Source of the DNA: AWTP1-13 sp050248715
GTDB lineage: Bacteria; Pseudomonadota; Alphaproteobacteria; Rhizobiales; Hyphomicrobiaceae
NCBI GenBank assembly: GCA_050248715.1
Contig: JBFWRV010000003.1
Coordinates: forward strand, 62,001 to 126,000
Length of the DNA stretch: 64,000 bases
Direction of reading: 5' to 3'
Under the pieces are notes generated by a model. It searched no databases and was not told the DNA's origin. It saw nothing but the letters and a program-made list of their open reading frames with translations. Each line of letters starts with the position of its first letter. Within the stretch, counting starts at the first letter, position 1. Below, piece by piece: positions 1-10,429 of this stretch. Made by a program: the position numbers and the translations under genes.

Positions 1-867
1 GTCTCTGGCGGGCGAGACTGTCCCGACCCAGCCGCTTTCGTCGATCCGCGGGCGGGGGCGCAATGCGGCGACGCGCTTTTGCTCCTCCTCGCTGCCGGCG
101 AGTGGTATCGCCCGCTCCCTCTTGGCCTGGTTGAGGTCGCGCTTGATCTCCTGCTCGACGTAGTGGGCGAGCTTGCGGTTGCCGTGCCAGGTGAAGAGCG
201 CACCATCATGCTCGCGCAGCAGCCGCTGCTTGCCGGTCACGTCGGGTCCCCAGGGCGCGAAGTTGCCCGCGTCGTCGGCGAAGTGCGCCTGGATGTCGAT
301 GAACTTGACGCCGTTGAGATAGGCCTTGTCACGGACGATGTCGTTCATCACCTGCGCGGCCTCGTTGACGTCCCAGCGCCGCATGATCGGCAGGCCGACC
401 CAGTAGAGCGCCATCTCCTTGCGCTTGAGAGTCTTGATGAGGCGGTCGACGCGCCTGCCGTACTCCTCGCGCCACTCGCCAGAGCCCAGCATGACGCGAT
501 CGCGGGGCGAGACGCGCATGTGAATGCGGTCCCAGAGTCCCAGCATGATGACGCCGATGTGGAACGTCTCCTTGTTGGCCTCCTCGGCCTTCAGCTCTTC
601 CTCGATATCGGGCCGCGCCAGGCCGTTGAGTACGCGATGCCGGCGCGAGAGCTGCAGGCGGGAGTCGCCGGCGAATGCTTCATTGAGGCCGGCGAGCAGC
701 CCTTCGGCAAAGGGGTCGCCGTAGGCCTGCAGCTTGTAGATGTCGCCTTCGGGGAAGGGCGTGATGTAGCTGGTGCCGGATGGCCCCTCCTGGGCGCGCG
801 CGACCGGTGCCAGCGTGAGCGCCAGCACGGCCAGCATCGCCAAAACTGCAGCTTGGACGCTGCGCAT
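1..867 (-). CDS. DUF459 / SGNH-hydrolase-like exported protein (3' end beyond the window)
   Basis: The minus-strand frame is open from an ATG at 867 to the window edge, giving 289 residues with no stop, so the C-terminus is missing. Residues 1-25 form a signal peptide (hydrophobic core, then VARA before QEG). The mature part reads as the DUF459 family, a branch of the SGNH-hydrolase fold: a stretch with GVIMLGLWDRI, then RDRVMLGSGEWREEYGRR, then GLPIMRRWDVNEAAQVMND, and later FIDIQAHFADDAGNF. Enzymatic activity of DUF459 proteins is poorly defined; an esterase or deacetylase role on envelope glycans is an inference from the fold. It lies just downstream of, and on the same strand as, the lytic transglycosylase gene, a pairing I associate with Hyphomicrobiales, which supports a periplasmic cell-wall role. 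Confidence 0.85.
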   Translation of the reverse strand, partial: MRSVQAAVLAMLAVLALTLAPVARAQEGPSGTSYITPFPEGDIYKLQAYGDPFAEGLLAGLNEAFAGDSRLQLSRRHRVLNGLARPDIEEELKAEEANKETFHIGVIMLGLWDRIHMRVSPRDRVMLGSGEWREEYGRRVDRLIKTLKRKEMALYWVGLPIMRRWDVNEAAQVMNDIVRDKAYLNGVKFIDIQAHFADDAGNFAPWGPDVTGKQRLLREHDGALFTWHGNRKLAHYVEQEIKRDLNQAKRERAIPLAGSEEEQKRVAALRPRPRIDESGWVGTVSPARD

Positions 868-1072
868 CTTCCAATCCGCCCGTCTTAAACGCTCGCGAGC
901 GCTCCGCTTCCCGGCGCAGGCCGCCATTCCGGGCACGCGTGGTCACACGCCGAGTCGGGGCAGCATGGGGCAGTTTGAATGCCAGGGCAAGGCGACCGCG
1001 CAGTGGCGGGGGACCAGCGGCGCCTCCAGGATACACCGCTGCCGCCCGCGGCATTTGAATTGAGCACTTGGC

Positions 1073-2410
1073 CTAGCGCTTCTCGCCGGCCGCGCTCGCG
1101 CCTTTAACCGGTGGCGCCTTGGCAGCCTTGGCGCGCATGTGCGTCAGCAGGGCTTCCGTCGGCCAGCAGTCGACCGACATGCCGTTGGCCTTCTGATAGG
1201 TGCCGATGAGGGAGCGGGTATTCATGCCGGCCTTGCCGTCGACTTTGGCGACTGCATAGCCCATGTCCTGCAGGTTCTGCTGGATGCCTTCGATTCCCTT
1301 GGCCGAGAGCTGCTGCACCTCGGCCCAGGGTGTGGCGAAGTTCCGGCCGCCGCCGATACGGTCGCCGAGGTTGCCGACGAACAGCGCGTAGAGGTCCGAC
1401 ATGTTGTAGCGCTTGATGACCAGGAAATTCTCAAGTGCCAGGAAGGTGGGCCCGTTCGCGCCCGCCGGCGCCAGGACGAATGCCTGCTGGTCGAGCGCGG
1501 TGTCGGGGAACGTCCCGCCGACTCGGACCACGCCGAGCTTGACCCATTCACGCAGCGGCTTGGAGTTGTCCGGCCCTTCCAAGGTGCAGGATATGCCCTT
1601 GGGCAGGCGCACTTCGTAGCCCCAGCTCTGGCCGGGCACCCAGCCTTTCGCGCGCAGCTGATTGGCGGCTGACGCCAACGCGTCCGGCACGGAGCCCCAG
1701 ATATCCTTGCGGCCGTCACCATCGAGATCGTAGGCGAGGGTATAGAATTCCGACGGCATGAACTGGGTCAGGCCCATGGCTCCCGCCCAGGACCCGGTGA
1801 GCGTGTCGCGGGTGCGCACGCCGTCCTGGAGCATCTTCAGCGCATGCAGGAGCTCGTTGCGGAACATGTCCTTGCGCCGCCCCAGGTAGGCCTGCGTGGC
1901 CAGTGCCTTGACCACATAGTAGGATGAGCGGTGCGCACCGAAGGCGGTCTCGCGGCCCCAGATGGCCAGCACGAACTGGGGCTGCACGCCGAGCTCGCGC
2001 TCGATCCTTTCGAGCGCGTCGGCGTGCTTGGTGCGCAGGCCCTTGCCCCGCTGAGCGAGGTTGGCGAGATAGCCGACGGCGAGATACTGCGCAGGAGTGC
2101 GGGTGAACTCGGCTTGTCCTTTCACCTCTGCCTTGCCGGGCAGCACGAGGTCGGGCAAGGCCAGATCGGGCTCTACACCACGCAAGGCGGCGTCATAGGT
2201 CGCGCGCGAAATACCCATGGCCTGGGCATCGGGCCACAACTCGTCCAGGAAGCGCCGGAAGCCGTCGGTCGACTGGGCCCGCCCCGCGATCGTGCCCAGC
2301 AAGACCGCAAGCAACGCCAGAGCGGCCACGGCAAAGCTCGTGATGAGAGGCACCCAGCGCACCCCAAGGCCCGGTGCGTGTGCCGGCAAGCTCGATCTCG
2401 TGGCGGACAC
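1073..2410 (-). CDS. mltB: Lytic murein transglycosylase, MltB/SLT_2 family
   Basis: A 445-residue peptidoglycan lytic transglycosylase that cleaves the MurNAc-GlcNAc bond with formation of 1,6-anhydro-MurNAc. An N-terminal hydrophobic segment (about 18-42) ending before RAQS is a signal peptide or anchor; no lipobox cysteine is present, so it is probably not a lipoprotein. The SLT_2 domain covers about 45-345: the catalytic glutamate is E154 in WGRETAFG, followed by the family blocks GSWAGAMGLTQFMPSEFY and DLDGDGRKDIW. A peptidoglycan-binding domain (PG_binding_1) lies near 355-425 (IQQNLQDMGYAVAKVDGKAG). Length and domain order are normal for alphaproteobacterial MltB-like enzymes. It is followed after about 200 bp by the DUF459 gene on the same strand. 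Confidence 0.93.
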   Translation of the reverse strand: MSATRSSLPAHAPGLGVRWVPLITSFAVAALALLAVLLGTIAGRAQSTDGFRRFLDELWPDAQAMGISRATYDAALRGVEPDLALPDLVLPGKAEVKGQAEFTRTPAQYLAVGYLANLAQRGKGLRTKHADALERIERELGVQPQFVLAIWGRETAFGAHRSSYYVVKALATQAYLGRRKDMFRNELLHALKMLQDGVRTRDTLTGSWAGAMGLTQFMPSEFYTLAYDLDGDGRKDIWGSVPDALASAANQLRAKGWVPGQSWGYEVRLPKGISCTLEGPDNSKPLREWVKLGVVRVGGTFPDTALDQQAFVLAPAGANGPTFLALENFLVIKRYNMSDLYALFVGNLGDRIGGGRNFATPWAEVQQLSAKGIEGIQQNLQDMGYAVAKVDGKAGMNTRSLIGTYQKANGMSVDCWPTEALLTHMRAKAAKAPPVKGASAAGEKR

Positions 2411-2520
2411 CCTGCCCCCTTCCTATGGCCGGCCCATGGAGCAAGCCGGCTGCCCAAGGCACTCTTCGGCGCGCGGCCCGCAATCTAGCCAGATTCTGGG
2501 CCGTATTGGGGCGCCTGGGA

Positions 2521-3522
2521 CTATGCTGCACCGGAGCGCCGTTGCAACTCGGCCAGACGACGCTCCCAATTTAGGGCGTGCTGGACGATGACGTCGAGGG
2601 AGTCGTGCCGGGGAATCCACGAGAGCGTCCTGCGAATGCGCTCGATCGCAGCCACCACGATGGCCGGATCGCCCGGGCGGCGGGGGCCCATGACGGCCTC
2701 GAAATTGCGTCCGGCGGCCCGCCGGACGGCGTCGATCACCTCGATGACGGAGAAGCCGCGGCCGTATCCGCAGTTGAAGATATCGCTGCTGCCTCCGGCC
2801 CGCAGGTACCTGAGGGCCGCCATGTGCGCCCCGACAAGGTCGGTGACATGGATGTAGTCGCGGACGCAGGTGCCGTCGGCGGTCGGGTAATCGGTGCCGA
2901 ACACCTGCATGCTGCCCCGCTTGCCGAGCGCCGTCTCGCAGGCGACCTTGATCAGGTGGGTGGCGCGCGGCGTAGACTGGCCGGTGCGGCCCTCCGGGTC
3001 GGCGCCCGCCACGTTGAAGTACCGCAGCGCGACGTAGCCCAGGTCGTGCGCGCGGGCGGTGTCCGCCAGCATGATCTCGGTCATGCGCTTGGAGGACCCG
3101 TAGGGGGACATGGGTGCGAGCGGTGCGTCCTCCCCGACGGGCGTGTCGCCGGTCATGCCGTAGACCGCGGCAGTGGAGGAGAAGATGAAGTGCGGCACCC
3201 CGCACTTCACCGCAACCTCGATCAGGGCTCGGGAATTGACCGTATTGTTGAGGTAGTAGCCGAGCGGATCGGTAACCGAGTCTGGAACCACGATGGAGCC
3301 GGCAAAGTGAATGATCGCCTTGATGCCCTCGCTCTCGACGATGCGGCCGACGAGCGCCTGGTCGCCTACGCAACCCTGCACGAACGTCGCGGCTTTCGGC
3401 ACCGCCCAGGGCAGGCCGGTGGACAGGTTGTCGAGCACGACCACCCGCTCGCCTGCGCCCAATAGCTCGTACGCCATGTGGCTGCCGATGTATCCGGCCC
3501 CGCCGGTGACGAGTACGCTCAT
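2521..3522 (-). CDS. galE: UDP-glucose 4-epimerase
   Basis: A 333-residue extended short-chain dehydrogenase/reductase that interconverts UDP-glucose and UDP-galactose for polysaccharide synthesis. The NAD-binding glycine motif GGAGYIG is at residues 7-13, the catalytic pair is Y141 and K145 in SPYGSSK, and the serine/threonine block SSTAAVYG is at 115-122. RYFNVAGADPEGRTG and DGTCVRDYIHVTDL are characteristic GalE blocks. The start is preceded by AGAAGGGACA, an acceptable ribosome site. It is divergent from galU, and the 148 bp between the two starts probably hold both promoters; together they supply UDP-sugars for envelope polysaccharides. Confidence 0.95.
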   Translation of the reverse strand: MSVLVTGGAGYIGSHMAYELLGAGERVVVLDNLSTGLPWAVPKAATFVQGCVGDQALVGRIVESEGIKAIIHFAGSIVVPDSVTDPLGYYLNNTVNSRALIEVAVKCGVPHFIFSSTAAVYGMTGDTPVGEDAPLAPMSPYGSSKRMTEIMLADTARAHDLGYVALRYFNVAGADPEGRTGQSTPRATHLIKVACETALGKRGSMQVFGTDYPTADGTCVRDYIHVTDLVGAHMAALRYLRAGGSSDIFNCGYGRGFSVIEVIDAVRRAAGRNFEAVMGPRRPGDPAIVVAAIERIRRTLSWIPRHDSLDVIVQHALNWERRLAELQRRSGAA

Positions 3523-3670
3523 GAGTTGTCCCTTCTCACATCGAGGCTATCGGCGGCGCGGCACTGTTGCAGGTTGCGCGTCTGTCGCCCATTTCTACAC
3601 CATTGGTGCATAGGCTCCGTTAATGCCCTTCTGAGACCCTTCCCTCCGACCGCTGACCGAGACCCCCTTC

Positions 3671-4554
3671 ATGACCCCCCATCAGAGAAAGCGCGTCCGC
3701 AAGGCCATTTTCCCCGTTGCGGGGCTTGGCACGCGTTTCCTGCCCGCGACTAAGGCCATGCCCAAGGAAATGCTGACTGTGGTGGACCGACCCGTCATCC
3801 AGCACGTGGTGGACGAGGCCAAGGCTGCCGGCATCGAGCATTTCATTTTTGTGACCGGACGCAACAAGGGTGTGATCGAGGATCACTTCGACAGCCAGTT
3901 CGAGCTGGAGCGGACGCTGGCCGAACGCGGCAAGGAGAAGGAGCTGGAGCAGCTTCAGTCGGAGCTGCCGGCCCCGGGTCAGGCGAGCTTCACCCGCCAG
4001 CAGGCCCCGCTCGGGCTCGGCCACGCCGTGTGGTGCGCGCGCGAGATCGTCGGTGACGAGCCCTTCGCCCTGCTGCTGCCGGACATGCTGCATTTCGCGC
4101 CGAAGCCCTGCCTGGCGAACATGATCGCGGCCTACGACGCGCACGGCGGCAACCATATCGCGGTGTCGCCGGTGCCGCAGGACCAGACACACCTCTATGG
4201 CATCGTTGGTGTCGAGGACACGACGGTGCCCGTGTCACGCATCACTACGATGATCGAGAAGCCGAGACCCGCCGAGGCGCCCTCCAATCTGCACATCACG
4301 GGCCGCTACATCCTCCAGCCCGAGGTTTTCGCCATCCTGGAGAGGGGCGAGCGCGGCGCGGGCGGCGAGATCCAGCTCACCGATGCGATGCAGACCCTGG
4401 CGCGCACCCAGCCGTTCTTCGCCGTGCGCTTCGACGGCACGATCTACGACTGCGGCGCCAAGATCGGGTTCCTGATGGCCAACGTCGCCTATGCGCTCGC
4501 CCGCAAAGATCTGGGGCCCGAGTTGCGGGCGGAGCTCGGCAAGCTGCTCGCCTC

Positions 4555-4561
<7 letters not shown>
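3671..4561 (+). CDS. galU: UTP-glucose-1-phosphate uridylyltransferase
   Basis: A 296-residue nucleotidyltransferase making UDP-glucose from UTP and glucose-1-phosphate. The N-terminal signature GLGTRFLPATKAMPKEM starts at residue 18, followed by VDRPVIQHVVDEA, typical of bacterial GalU. GLGHAVWCAREIVGDEPFALLLPD carries the sugar-nucleotide binding region with LLPD as the metal-binding loop, and IEKPRPAEAPSN is the conserved uracil/glucose-contact segment. Length is standard. The gene ends seven bases inside the convergent DUF1343 gene. Its product feeds galE and other UDP-glucose-dependent glycan pathways. Confidence 0.96.
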
Positions 4562-5895
<1,334 letters not shown>

Positions 5896-5955
5896 GGCGC
5901 TTGGCTGGAGACCTCTGGACGCACACCCGCTCGAAACGCGCCCGACGCGGCCGTG

Positions 5956-8214
5956 TCACCTCGCCGGCGTGATGGGCGGCATCAGCGATCGCGCCGCGAC
6001 CGTGGGTGTGAGGTCACGCACGATCTCCGCCGCTACGCAATTGGCCCTGTTGATATAGGAGTTGGCAAGCGTCGCGTGACTCTCGAGCGAGCGGTCAAGC
6101 TGGGTCTCGTCGCATTTTTCCGGGTGGCCCTTGAACAGATCGATGTAGTCGCGCGACAGGCTCGAGAGCTGCCAACCGAGCGGCAGCGGCATGAAATTGT
6201 AGTAGACGCCGGCTTCCACGATCTTGAAGCCGGGCTTGGGGTCGGCGGCAAGGTCGTACTGGGTGGTGTAGCCGCGGCCCTGCCAGGCGGCGAGCGCTGC
6301 GACGAACGGGGACAGCAGCTCGCTCTGTGCGCGGTTGACGGGCGTTCCCATCCAGAAGCGCTCGAAGGGAATCCAGGCCGCAGACACCATGACGAGCTTG
6401 ATCTCGACGGGCGGCAAGCTCGGGTCCTTCGCGTGCAGCTCGGCCATAGACTGGGCAAGCTTGGAGGCGGTCGCCACGCCTGAGTTGTCGACGTAGCCGC
6501 CGTCGACGAAGCTCATGCGCCGCTTGCGGGCGCTGGCGCCGAGGTCCTTTTCGCTGGGATCGATGAACGTGAACCAGCCGGCCGGCGAAATCCAGGGATA
6601 GCGGGCGCTCAGTCCCACCGCCGTGCTCAGCGGCATGTCGACGGGATCGACGCCGGTGGAGAAGAAGTCGAAGACCTTGGCCGAGCCGGTCCATGGCGGG
6701 CCGATCGACGTGAAATCGAGCGGGCTCAGCACCAGTTGCATGCCCGTTTCGACGTTGCTGACGTTGAAGGCGAGCGCGGGCGTGGGCCCTGTCAGGCAGG
6801 TGTTGGCCCTGGCTCCGCAAAGATCGAAAAGACTGGCGCGCAGGGGATTGCCGCCTTGGGCGCCGCCGCCGTGACGCCAGGCTTCCTCGAAAGCGTGCTC
6901 GAGCGCGCGCGCCCGATCGAATGCCGCAATGGGCCACGGAATGAACCGTTGCAGGAAGTCGGGGAACAGGCCGCCCCACACCGCCGGAGCGAGCAGATCG
7001 CGCGAAAGGATGGCGTCGGCGCGCTTCTCGAAATTGCCTCGCTCGAAAAGCTTGTCGAGGCAGGGCTTGAGGTCGTCGTTGCTCGCATAGGCGCGCGCCA
7101 GGCCGGCGAAGACGGCAGCGCCCAGGCTGCCCCCTGACACCGAACTCACCGCAAACACGTGCTGGGCGAAGTTCGGACACAGGTCCTGCATGCGTGCCAT
7201 GAACTTGGCGGTTTGATAGGCGGCATAGAGGCCCCCGCCCTCGGCGGCGATGATGTAGACGGGATAGGGCCGGGCGGTGCTGCGGTAGGCCTCCACGTCC
7301 TTGCGTGCGGTGAGCCAGGTGCGGAACGCGGCCTCGATGGTGGGACGCTCGATCGTGGCCTGCTTGTGCCGGAATTGGTGATTGTCGGTGAGCCCAAGCA
7401 GCTCGAACAGCACCAGCAGGGCGATGAGCAAGCCGACGATCGGCACGCCGAAAAGACGATAGTAGCGCGCGAACAGTCCACTCAGGATGGCGATGTTGAC
7501 GAGCCAGAGCGCGAACAGGGGAATGGAGCCCAAGAGCTGGGGCAGATGCACGGGATCGCGCACCAGCAGCACGATCGAGGCCAGCACGACGAACGGGAAC
7601 AGCATCCAGTTGCTGAAGATCGCGAGCTTGCGGGCGCGGCCGCTGCCGGCGGGCGTCAGCGCGCGCTCGAACAGGGCGATCAGGACGAACAGGACGACCG
7701 CCAGAGCCACGCAGATGCCGGCGCCGATCAGGAAGTCCTTCCTGAGGTCGGCGATGATCTTCAGGGGCCCCGCCAGGGACTCGGGCGTCTCGGCGAGTTC
7801 GAGGTTCGGCAGGCGGCTCGACCATATGCCGAGGGCTGCACCGAGCAGCGGGAGCACGGCGATCAGGCGTGGTCCCCAGCGCAACACCCGCTCGGACAGG
7901 GGGTGCGGCAGTCCCTCCTCTCCGGGCGCATCCTGCGCCGCGTAGGCGGCATGCTGGCGCGCGATCTGCCACAGCACGACCGAAAGCGCGAGCAGGGAGG
8001 CGAGCGCAAGGAGCCACTGGAAATCGAGGAAATTCCTGGCTCTCTCCTGCGTCAGGATGCGGTGCATCTCCAGCACCTGGTCGAGCAGCGTGAGCACCAG
8101 GACGGACAGCATGCCCATTGCGAGCGGAACGCGCAGGGCGGAAAGCGCGCGCAGCACCCCGTCGAGCCACCGCTCGTTCTGCAAGTCGGCCTCCTGCGGC
8201 GGCTGGTCGGTCAT
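5956..8214 (-). CDS. Polytopic membrane protein with C-terminal patatin-like phospholipase domain
   Basis: From the ATG at 8214 the protein has 752 residues. The N-terminal third carries about seven hydrophobic segments (near 33-47, 65-84, 115-132, 162-182, 200-218, 229-249, 257-275). The C-terminal part is patatin-like: AAEGGGLYAAY supplies a glycine-rich oxyanion loop, the nucleophile is about S363 in SGGSLG (GxSxG), and the dyad aspartate is about D571 in FVDGGYVDNSG. Patatins hydrolyse acyl esters of phospholipids, so a membrane-bound lipase is the inference; substrate unknown. This start is preferred over an upstream ATG at 8313 because a GGGGG tract sits six bases before it and the longer form would overlap the next gene. 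A start at 8220 is also possible. Confidence 0.85.
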   Translation of the reverse strand: MTDQPPQEADLQNERWLDGVLRALSALRVPLAMGMLSVLVLTLLDQVLEMHRILTQERARNFLDFQWLLALASLLALSVVLWQIARQHAAYAAQDAPGEEGLPHPLSERVLRWGPRLIAVLPLLGAALGIWSSRLPNLELAETPESLAGPLKIIADLRKDFLIGAGICVALAVVLFVLIALFERALTPAGSGRARKLAIFSNWMLFPFVVLASIVLLVRDPVHLPQLLGSIPLFALWLVNIAILSGLFARYYRLFGVPIVGLLIALLVLFELLGLTDNHQFRHKQATIERPTIEAAFRTWLTARKDVEAYRSTARPYPVYIIAAEGGGLYAAYQTAKFMARMQDLCPNFAQHVFAVSSVSGGSLGAAVFAGLARAYASNDDLKPCLDKLFERGNFEKRADAILSRDLLAPAVWGGLFPDFLQRFIPWPIAAFDRARALEHAFEEAWRHGGGAQGGNPLRASLFDLCGARANTCLTGPTPALAFNVSNVETGMQLVLSPLDFTSIGPPWTGSAKVFDFFSTGVDPVDMPLSTAVGLSARYPWISPAGWFTFIDPSEKDLGASARKRRMSFVDGGYVDNSGVATASKLAQSMAELHAKDPSLPPVEIKLVMVSAAWIPFERFWMGTPVNRAQSELLSPFVAALAAWQGRGYTTQYDLAADPKPGFKIVEAGVYYNFMPLPLGWQLSSLSRDYIDLFKGHPEKCDETQLDRSLESHATLANSYINRANCVAAEIVRDLTPTVAARSLMPPITPAR

Positions 8215-8288
8215 GCGCATCCCCCACGACGGCTGGTTGCTGGCGGCCTTGGACGTCGAATCGATGAAGGTGATTTGCGGAGCGGCAA

Positions 8289-8570
8289 CTAGCGTGCGCC
8301 GCGGTGGCCGCATCGGATCTGCAGCTCACGTTTGCGCGCGTTGTAGGCGAGCGAGCGGGTCTGCGAGCTGCAACCATCGACGCACAGCTTGACGCAATCG
8401 ACCTCGCAGGAGGGGGGACACGACCTGCGGCCGCAGCACTGGTACGAGCAGGCCTGGCGGACGTTGGGGTCCGCGCAGACGTTGCCCTCGCCCGAGGCAC
8501 CGCTGCTCACCGCCAGAAGGCCCAAGCCGGCCGCTACCGCGCCCCCAACCAGGCTCGCCCACATCAACAT
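8289..8570 (-). CDS. Small secreted cysteine-rich protein (93 aa, ten Cys)
   Basis: I do not recognise a family. The ORF has a strong ribosome site (GGAGGT four bases before the ATG). Residues 1-26 form a signal peptide or anchor (WASLVGGAVAAGLGLLAVSSG). The mature 65 residues hold ten cysteines, with a CxxxCC cluster and spaced pairs such as CEVDC and CVDGC, then a basic tail. No histidine-rich or CxxCH motif is present, so haem binding is unlikely. The even cysteine count would suit disulfide bonding in the periplasm; metal binding is an alternative. It lies directly upstream of and co-oriented with the patatin-like membrane protein, with 74 bp between the chosen ends, so co-transcription is plausible. 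Confidence 0.7.
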   Translation of the reverse strand: MLMWASLVGGAVAAGLGLLAVSSGASGEGNVCADPNVRQACSYQCCGRRSCPPSCEVDCVKLCVDGCSSQTRSLAYNARKRELQIRCGHRGAR

Positions 8571-8628
8571 GTCGACCTCCCAAGGCCAGGGACATCGCGC
8601 ATCCCGGCTGCACGCGTCCCCTGGCGAT

Positions 8629-8681
8629 GATCGAGAAGTCCGCCGTTGCTCTCCGGTGATGGTGGAGCGGACTTCTCGATC
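8629..8681. repeat. Perfect 15-bp inverted repeat (hairpin) between two small genes
   Basis: GATCGAGAAGTCCGC (8629-8643) is matched by its exact reverse complement at 8667-8681, with a 23-base loop that itself contains a short CTCC/GGAG pairing. No T-run follows on either strand, so it is not a classical intrinsic terminator. It sits between the stop of the 69-residue membrane protein gene and the start of the cysteine-rich protein gene, both on the minus strand. It could stabilise a transcript end, act as a leader structure, or bind a dimeric regulator. Confidence 0.7.
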
Positions 8682-8806
8682 CCAATCACACTCGGGATAC
8701 TAGCAGCCGATCGCGTCAGCGCTGGGGCGGAAGGCCTCGGAACTCCGCGAGTCGGTCGAGCCACATCGGCCCGATGCTGTCGCGCCCCCGCGTGCTGGTG
8801 TGTGCC

Positions 8807-9016
8807 CTAGAGCTTGGTTGGGAAGCGAATTCCCGGAGCGAGACCGTGCGGATAGAAATCCCAGAAGACGTAGATCGCGACGAACAGGATCACCGTGATG
8901 ATCGCGCCGACGAAGGCATTCCGGGTCAGCGAATGGCCGATGAGCGAGGTTACGAACGTGAGTGCAGCCAAGAGTCCGATCACCGGCCATGGAATATCGG
9001 CCCAATTTATCGGCAT
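8807..9016 (-). CDS. Small membrane protein, 69 aa, function unknown
   Basis: A short ORF with a good ribosome site (AGGAG seven bases before the ATG). Two hydrophobic stretches (about 10-27 and 34-51, the latter ending in VAIYVFWDFY) predict a two-span inner-membrane protein with a short basic tail. I recognise no family. It lies upstream of the cysteine-rich protein gene on the same strand, separated by 236 bp containing a perfect inverted repeat, so it may be a separate transcript. Confidence 0.6.
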   Translation of the reverse strand: MPINWADIPWPVIGLLAALTFVTSLIGHSLTRNAFVGAIITVILFVAIYVFWDFYPHGLAPGIRFPTKL

Positions 9017-9576
9017 GAGGTCGCTCCTGTCGGTTGCTTCATCAGTTGATCATGTGCCCGCGCGTCGCAGCTTATCAGATCGCGCAGGCGAGGTGTGATG
9101 GTGCCGTGCAGACGCGGTGCAAATGCTCGCGCCGCGCCCAAGCGTCGCGGTGGGGATTCCGGAAACAGTGTTTTCACACAACCGGTTAGTCGCGGGCGCC
9201 GGCGTTCTGCCACGTTGCCGCACCGCACCCACGCCTGGAAAAAGGAGTGTAATCAGACGACTGTCTTCCACGATTTCGTCGCAATCGGAACGAGCCGGGA
9301 GTCTCCACGAATTGCCGCCCGCCAACTCGGCGCCTGCATTTGCGCCAGCTTGCCGCGCCTGGCGGATTGGGCCTAACTGATGCGCCCACCCAGTGGTGCG
9401 ACTCAAGCAATGACTGCCGTTGTCATGCCGTTACTTGCCTGCACCGGCGAAGGCCGGTGCTGCCGGGGTCCACCTCAAATCGCTCCGGTGCTTTCGGATG
9501 GATGGATACCGGGCACAAGGCCCGGTATGACCCGGGTTTGCGAGCGTCGGAGTCAGACCACGAGCGGCTGCAGGTC
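9017..9576. other. 560-bp intergenic stretch before the EamA gene
   Basis: No convincing gene is seen; the short frames here lack ribosome sites and family resemblance. It separates divergent genes (membrane protein on minus, EamA transporter on plus), so it should hold promoters for both. The right half contains a dispersed palindromic repeat at 9422-9531, entered separately. Confidence 0.6.
9422..9531. repeat. Dispersed palindromic intergenic repeat (GTCATGCC ... GGTATGAC type)
   Basis: The unit begins GTCATGCCG and ends CCCGGTATGAC, with inner inverted segments (CACCGGC GAAG GCCGGTG and CCGGGCACAAGGCCCGG). The right end, GGATACCGGGCACAAG plus CCCGGTATGAC, matches the short element at 42477-42507 between gltB and gltD, apart from two bases. 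It is a non-coding imperfect palindrome similar in style to the elements at 22161, 30738 and 46694. Confidence 0.65.
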
Positions 9577-10422
9577 ATGGAACTTCACGTCTTCATTGCG
9601 GTGCTGGCCGCCGCCGCCTTTCATGCAGGCTGGAACGCGCTTCTCAAGCTGAACGCGGAGCCGTTCGTCTCGACCTCGCTCCTGGCCACCGCTTCCGGCC
9701 TCGTCGCACTTCCGGTCGTGATCGTGGTGGGGCCACCGAGTGCGGTGGCCTGGCCCTATATTCTCGCATCGGTGGCGATACACATCATCTATTACCTCTC
9801 GCTGGCGCACGCCTATCGTTTCGGGGACCTGGGCCAAGTCTACCCGATCGCGCGGGGCACGGCGCCGCTGATGACGGCGACTGTGGCTTCGATCTGGTTC
9901 GGCGAAGTGCTTGGGCCTGCCGGATGGGCGGGCGTCGTCGTTCTCGCCGCGGGCATCCTGCTACTGGCCTTCCGCGGCGGCAGAGGGCTGAAGCCCTTCG
10001 ATCATCGCTCGGTTGGGTTCGCGCTGCTCAATGCCCTCACCATCACGTCCTATACGCTGGTGGATGGACTTGGTGCGCGCGCGTCCGGAGCGCCGTTGCA
10101 ATATGCAGTATGGCTGTTCCTTCTCTCTGGCGCCGTGATGGGGGCCTACGGCTTCGCGCGCATCGGTTGGCGCCTCTCCGGTGACTTTGTCGCGCACTGG
10201 CGGCTGTCGCTCGGCGGAGCCGCGCTGTCGACGGCCGCCTATGCGATCGCGATCTGGGCCATGACGGTCGCTCCGATTGCCCTGGTGGCGGCGCTGCGAG
10301 AAACGAGCGTGCTGTTTGCGGCTCTGCTCGCCACGGTGCTGCTGCGAGAACCGGTCCTGCCGACGCGCATCCTCGCGGCTTTCGTCGTGCTGTTGGGAAT
10401 GGTGCTGTTGCGCCTGCGATGA
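9577..10422 (+). CDS. EamA/DMT-superfamily transporter
   Basis: From the ATG at 9577 (preceded by GCAGG) the product has 281 residues and about ten hydrophobic spans, the normal size for two tandem EamA repeats. Repeat one opens with FHAGWNALLKL and repeat two near SVGFALLNALTITSYTLVDGLGARASG. The segment YPIARGTAPLMTATVASIWFGEVLGPAGWAGVVVLAAGILLL and its C-terminal counterpart (REPVLPTRILAAFVVLLGMVLL) are typical of the family. Members export amino acids, nucleosides or other metabolites; the substrate here cannot be read. A longer upstream frame exists but runs through a dispersed repeat and lacks family similarity, so the shorter start was chosen. Confidence 0.88.
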   Translation: MELHVFIAVLAAAAFHAGWNALLKLNAEPFVSTSLLATASGLVALPVVIVVGPPSAVAWPYILASVAIHIIYYLSLAHAYRFGDLGQVYPIARGTAPLMTATVASIWFGEVLGPAGWAGVVVLAAGILLLAFRGGRGLKPFDHRSVGFALLNALTITSYTLVDGLGARASGAPLQYAVWLFLLSGAVMGAYGFARIGWRLSGDFVAHWRLSLGGAALSTAAYAIAIWAMTVAPIALVAALRETSVLFAALLATVLLREPVLPTRILAAFVVLLGMVLLRLR

Positions 10423-10429
10423 TGCCGCT

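Noticed and set aside
79..888. 269-codon plus-strand frame at the left edge
   Set aside because: It is the antisense of the DUF459 gene, which has a signal peptide and family blocks on the minus strand.
9050..9406. 118-codon minus-strand frame upstream of the EamA gene
   Set aside because: No similarity and no ribosome site; regarded as intergenic.
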